From NCBI RefSeq assembly GCF_029240215.1, contig NZ_JARBTK010000001.1, positions 496,001 to 560,000 on the forward strand: a DNA stretch of 64,000 nucleotides, given 5' to 3'. The DNA is from Chryseobacterium sp. GTDB taxonomy: Bacteria > Bacteroidota > Bacteroidia > Flavobacteriales > Weeksellaceae. The position numbers and the translations under genes were made by a program. Every line of letters starts with the position of its first letter. Positions within the stretch are counted from its first letter, which is position 1. The notes below the pieces were generated by a model that saw only the letters and a program-made list of their open reading frames with translations, ran no database searches and was not told where the DNA came from. Shown here in pieces: positions 61,483-64,000 of the stretch.

Positions 61483-61583
61483 AGAATAATCTTTCACATA
61501 AATTTAATGATTAAAATCTAAAAATAATCGGATTATCCTCTCAAAAAACAGATAAAATATGCACGATTAGCATTTTTAAATTA

Positions 61584-61591
61584 TAATTTTG
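61584..61591 (+). promoter_or_regulatory. -7 element (TAATTTTG) of mscL
   Basis: Consensus -7 element 27 bp before the mscL ATG; no -33 TTG at regular spacing. Confidence 0.42.
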
Positions 61592-61618
61592 TTTTAAACA
61601 TCTAAAAAAATATAAATT

Positions 61619-62005
61619 ATGGGATTTTTAAAAGAATTTAAAGCCTTCGCATTCAAAGGAAATGTGGTTGATTTAGCAGTCGGTGTAATTATTGGTGCTG
61701 CATTCAGTGCTATCGTCAAGTCATTTGTAGATGATATTGTAACGCCATTGCTATTGAACCCTGCTCTTGAGAAAGCAAATGTGAAAAATATTGCAGAACT
61801 TTCGTGGAATGGCGTAAAGTATGGCAACTTTTTATCTTCCGTGATCAGTTTTCTGATTGTAGCATTTGTTCTTTTCATGATGATCAAAGGAATTAACAGT
61901 CTGAGTAAAAAAGACGAAGAAGTTCCCGCTCCTGCAGGTCCAACAGAAGATCAAAAATTGCTGATGGAGATCAGAGATTTATTGAGAGCAAAAAATAACA
62001 TATAA
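61619..62005 (+). CDS. mscL: Large-conductance mechanosensitive channel
   Basis: 128 residues, normal for MscL, which opens under osmotic downshock. N-terminal helix MGFLKEFKAFAFKGNVVDLAVGV with the pore-lining AVGVIIGAAFSAIVKSFVDDIVTPLL (about 19-45), a periplasmic loop, second helix (about 75-97, VISFLIVAFVLFMMIKGIN), and a C-terminal helical bundle (EDQKLLMEIRDLLRA). The start is ATG at 61619 and a very strong terminator follows. Divergent from nnr. Confidence 0.96.
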   Translation: MGFLKEFKAFAFKGNVVDLAVGVIIGAAFSAIVKSFVDDIVTPLLLNPALEKANVKNIAELSWNGVKYGNFLSSVISFLIVAFVLFMMIKGINSLSKKDEEVPAPAGPTEDQKLLMEIRDLLRAKNNI

Positions 62006-62012
62006 AAGAACA

Positions 62013-62044
62013 AACCGCCGCAAAATATTTTGCGGCGGTTTTTA
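62013..62044 (+). terminator. Terminator after mscL
   Basis: 13-bp perfect stem AACCGCCGCAAAA/TTTTGCGGCGGTT from 62013 to 62040, then a T run; 8 bp after the stop. Confidence 0.92.
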
Positions 62045-62064
62045 TTTATTTAAAGAAATTCTTA

Positions 62065-63024
62065 TTAGTGAATTTGCAGAATACTCGAGATCTGTTCTGC
62101 CAGAGAAAGACCAATTCTATCCTGAGCTTCTAACGTTGAAGCACCTGTATGAGGTGTTAAAGAAATTTTAGCATGATTTAAAATCTCTTTTGAAGGGGTT
62201 GGTTCGTTGATGAAAACATCAAGACCTGCAAATTTTACTTTCCCGGAATCTAACGCTTCGATCAATGCAGCCTCGTCAATCACACCGCCTCTTGAGCAAT
62301 TTACGATTGCAACACCGTCTTTCATGATGTCAAATTCATTTTTCCCGATCATGAAACCTTCTTTCTGAGCCGGAACGTGAAGTGTAATAAAATCTGAATG
62401 TTTCAAAACTTCCTGTAAAGGTTCTGTTTCTATATCAACGTTGATGAATTGATTGTTGTAGAAAGTCACTTTAATACTCGCTTTTCCGATCATATTATCA
62501 GCAGCAATCACTCTCATACCAAGACCTAAAGCTATTTTTGCAACTTCCTGACCGATTCTTCCCATCCCGATAATTCCTATGGTTTTACCTTTCAGCTCAA
62601 TCCCTGCAGCATATGCCTTTTTAAGTGAAGCAAATTCTGTATCTCCTACCAAAGGCATTTTTCTGTTGGAATCCTGCAAAAATCTTGCACCTGAAAATAA
62701 ATGCGCAAAAACCAATTCAGCAACAGATTCTGATGAAGCTGAAGGGGTGTTGATCACATGAATTCCTTTTTCTCTCGCATAGTCTACATCAATATTGTCC
62801 ATTCCTACTCCACCTCTACCGATGATCTCGATTGACGGACAGTTGTCTATAATATCTTTTCTAACCTGTGTTGCACTTCTCACCAAGATCGTTCTGATCT
62901 TGTGCTCGTTAATATAATCAACCAAAAATTCCTGCGGAACTTTTTTAGTAATTACTTCAAAACCTTTTTCCGCTAATGCATCAATCCCTGATTGATCTAA
63001 GCCGTCATTTGCTAAAACTTTCAT
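62065..63024 (-). CDS. serA: D-2-hydroxyacid dehydrogenase, probably D-3-phosphoglycerate dehydrogenase
   Basis: 319 residues; NAD-dependent 2-hydroxyacid dehydrogenase. The NAD-binding GMGRIGQEVA (about 154-163), the substrate Arg in NCSRGGV, Glu in FINEP and the catalytic His in PHTGAST are present. It lacks a C-terminal ACT domain, which is normal for the short form in many Bacteroidota. The sequence MKVLANDGLDQSGIDALAEK at the start and the IIGRGGVGMDNIDVDYAREK stretch favour 3-phosphoglycerate dehydrogenase, starting serine synthesis, over related lactate or glycerate enzymes. The serC gene is not in the window. The start is ATG at 63024. Confidence 0.86.
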   Translation of the reverse strand: MKVLANDGLDQSGIDALAEKGFEVITKKVPQEFLVDYINEHKIRTILVRSATQVRKDIIDNCPSIEIIGRGGVGMDNIDVDYAREKGIHVINTPSASSESVAELVFAHLFSGARFLQDSNRKMPLVGDTEFASLKKAYAAGIELKGKTIGIIGMGRIGQEVAKIALGLGMRVIAADNMIGKASIKVTFYNNQFINVDIETEPLQEVLKHSDFITLHVPAQKEGFMIGKNEFDIMKDGVAIVNCSRGGVIDEAALIEALDSGKVKFAGLDVFINEPTPSKEILNHAKISLTPHTGASTLEAQDRIGLSLAEQISSILQIH

Positions 63025-63121
63025 ACTCCTATTTATATATTAAAACTGAAAGATTTAAAAATTAAAAAATGGAAGTCGTTTAAAACTTTATTATCTAATT
63101 TTTAAATCTTTAATTTATATT

Positions 63122-63523
63122 TTAATCTTTAAAAACTTCAATGGTTACCTGTTTTTCAACCAAATCAGTAAATTTCCCTTTGTATCTTGTCGCACGTACC
63201 AAATGATTATCGATCCAGTGGTAATTGCCGCCTCTTGGCTTTCCGCACAATACACTGTGATATTTGAATCCGTGTTTATCTAACCAATCGATGGTAATCT
63301 GCTTAAGGTTTTCTGTTCTTGATGTAAAAAAACAGATTTGGTGACCTTCGTCATACCATTTGTTGACTGTTTCCAATGCGTCCGGATAAGGCAAACATGT
63401 GATCATTCTTTCCGGTTCTTCGTTTGGGACATCATCTGTAATTGTTCCGTCAATATCAATAAGATAATTCTTCACTCCGTCTTTCAAAATCGGGCTTATG
63501 TGCTCAATATAATCTAGTTCCAT
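63122..63523 (-). CDS. Small HAD-family phosphatase-like protein
   Basis: 133 residues from ATG at 63523 (MELDYIEHISPILKDG). A longer frame to 63544 exists but the TAACTTTG promoter (63542-63549) overlaps it. The HAD motif I is NYLIDIDGTITDD (nucleophile Asp in DIDGT); motif II is ICFFTSRTE; and a late GNYHWIDNHL is present. No cap domain is apparent. These short proteins act on phosphorylated small molecules, sometimes annotated as phosphoheptose-related, but this cannot be confirmed here. It stands about 98 bp upstream of serA in the same direction. Confidence 0.76.
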   Translation of the reverse strand: MELDYIEHISPILKDGVKNYLIDIDGTITDDVPNEEPERMITCLPYPDALETVNKWYDEGHQICFFTSRTENLKQITIDWLDKHGFKYHSVLCGKPRGGNYHWIDNHLVRATRYKGKFTDLVEKQVTIEVFKD

Positions 63524-63541
63524 CTTCAATTTTTTAAAGTG

Positions 63542-63549
63542 CAAAGTTA
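63542..63549 (-). promoter_or_regulatory. -7 element (TAACTTTG) that sets the HAD-protein start
   Basis: Minus-strand TAACTTTG overlaps the first codon of the longest frame, so the ATG at 63523, 18 bp downstream, is the start. Confidence 0.6.
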
Positions 63550-63748
63550 CACATTATCAGATAAACCCTTATATTAATCTTGGTTTATGTTAAAATTTTA
63601 ACATAAAAAATATTTTTAAATCAGCAAAAAACACTATTCTATTACATTATTCATAAATATGAAGTCTTTTTTTTACTTAAAAAAAAGCCAATATTTCATA
63701 AATATTAAAAATTTTAAACAATTATTTTACGAAATCATGATTTAAACT

Positions 63749-63756
63749 TAAATTTG
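63749..63756 (+). promoter_or_regulatory. -7 element (TAAATTTG) of idi
   Basis: Consensus -7 element 5 bp before the idi ATG, again implying an almost leaderless transcript. Confidence 0.5.
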
Positions 63757-63761
63757 TAGGA

Positions 63762-64000
63762 ATGGAAGAATATGTAGTTTTAGTGAATCCTCAAGATGAA
63801 GTTTTGGGTTTAATGGAAAAACAGCAGGCTCATATCAATGGTTTGCTACACCGTGCATTTTCTGTTTTCCTATTTAATGATCAGGGCGAAATGCTTTTAC
63901 AAAAGCGTGCATCAATGAAATATCATTCTCCAAATCAATGGACGAATGCTGTTTGCTCACATCCAAGAGAAGGAGAAAACTATCTTGACGGAGCAAAACG
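63762..64000 (+). CDS. idi: Isopentenyl-diphosphate delta-isomerase, type I (N-terminal part)
   Basis: Starts ATG at 63762 and runs off the window after 79 codons. MEEYVVLVNPQDEVLGLMEK, then AHINGLLHRAFSVFLFND and QKRASMKYHSPNQWTNAVCS (with the catalytic Cys in NAVCSHP) match type I Idi of the Nudix fold. It interconverts IPP and DMAPP for isoprenoid synthesis (menaquinone, undecaprenol). The Glu of the Nudix box lies beyond the edge. Confidence 0.93.
   Translation, partial: MEEYVVLVNPQDEVLGLMEKQQAHINGLLHRAFSVFLFNDQGEMLLQKRASMKYHSPNQWTNAVCSHPREGENYLDGAK

Noticed and set aside
1..64000. tRNA, rRNA, CRISPR arrays, prophage or insertion sequences
   Set aside because: No T-loop-like GGTTCRA stretches with acceptor pairing, no regularly spaced identical repeats, and no transposase, integrase or phage structural motifs were seen. 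This was by reading only, without a search tool.

Overview
The window looks like chromosome from a member of the Weeksellaceae (Bacteroidota, Flavobacteriia), close to Chryseobacterium. The support is AT-rich sequence, TAnnTTTG-type -7 promoter elements with almost no Shine-Dalgarno sites, a secreted subtilase ending in a type IX secretion (PNP-type) sorting domain, a SusC/SusD nutrient-uptake locus, many Flavobacteriia-type secreted and lipoprotein families, and several families of short intergenic repeats. It is mostly housekeeping chromosome. No phage, insertion sequence, CRISPR array, rRNA or tRNA was recognised.

Layout. 1-1468: end of a probable surface-sugar cluster (truncated membrane protein plus a WbpE-like sugar aminotransferase). 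1636-5907: type IX-secreted protease and PEP carboxylase. 6064-8312: an accessory patch of three small two-helix membrane paralogues, a frameshifted lipoprotein gene and a larger membrane protein that seems to contain the same two-helix module. 8418-16367: YqhD-like alcohol dehydrogenase, secreted lipocalin-like, SGNH and TPR proteins, a DEAD-box helicase with a DEFD motif, a UbiB-family kinase and an orphan gene. 16435-24245: prephenate dehydratase and a purine block (guaA, purD, purH, purN, purM, all on the minus strand), broken up by repeat elements. A probable small RNA lies just beyond it (24343-24478).

25248-38147: pirin, then a starch/maltodextrin utilisation locus on the minus strand: susC-susD-susE, susB (GH97), susA (GH13), an NTF2-like protein and an MFS sugar transporter. 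The inferred flow is capture of starch fragments at the surface (SusCDE), periplasmic hydrolysis by GH13 and GH97, and inner-membrane uptake by the MFS carrier. 38481-64000: metG, a MoxR-type AAA+/VWA pair, DUF membrane proteins, a secreted protein with the domain order of plant glucan water dikinases, dnaA, rarA, yidD-lgt, the NAD(P)HX repair enzyme, mscL, a serA-like dehydrogenase, a HAD protein and the start of idi, cut by the window edge.

The points most worth following up are the structured small RNA next to purM, the secreted dikinase-like protein, the two-helix module family with its pseudogene, a GC-rich hairpin repeat found immediately downstream of three unrelated genes in one orientation, and lgt with a long secreted N-terminal extension. 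Several gene starts were moved because a -7 element lies inside the longest reading frame.
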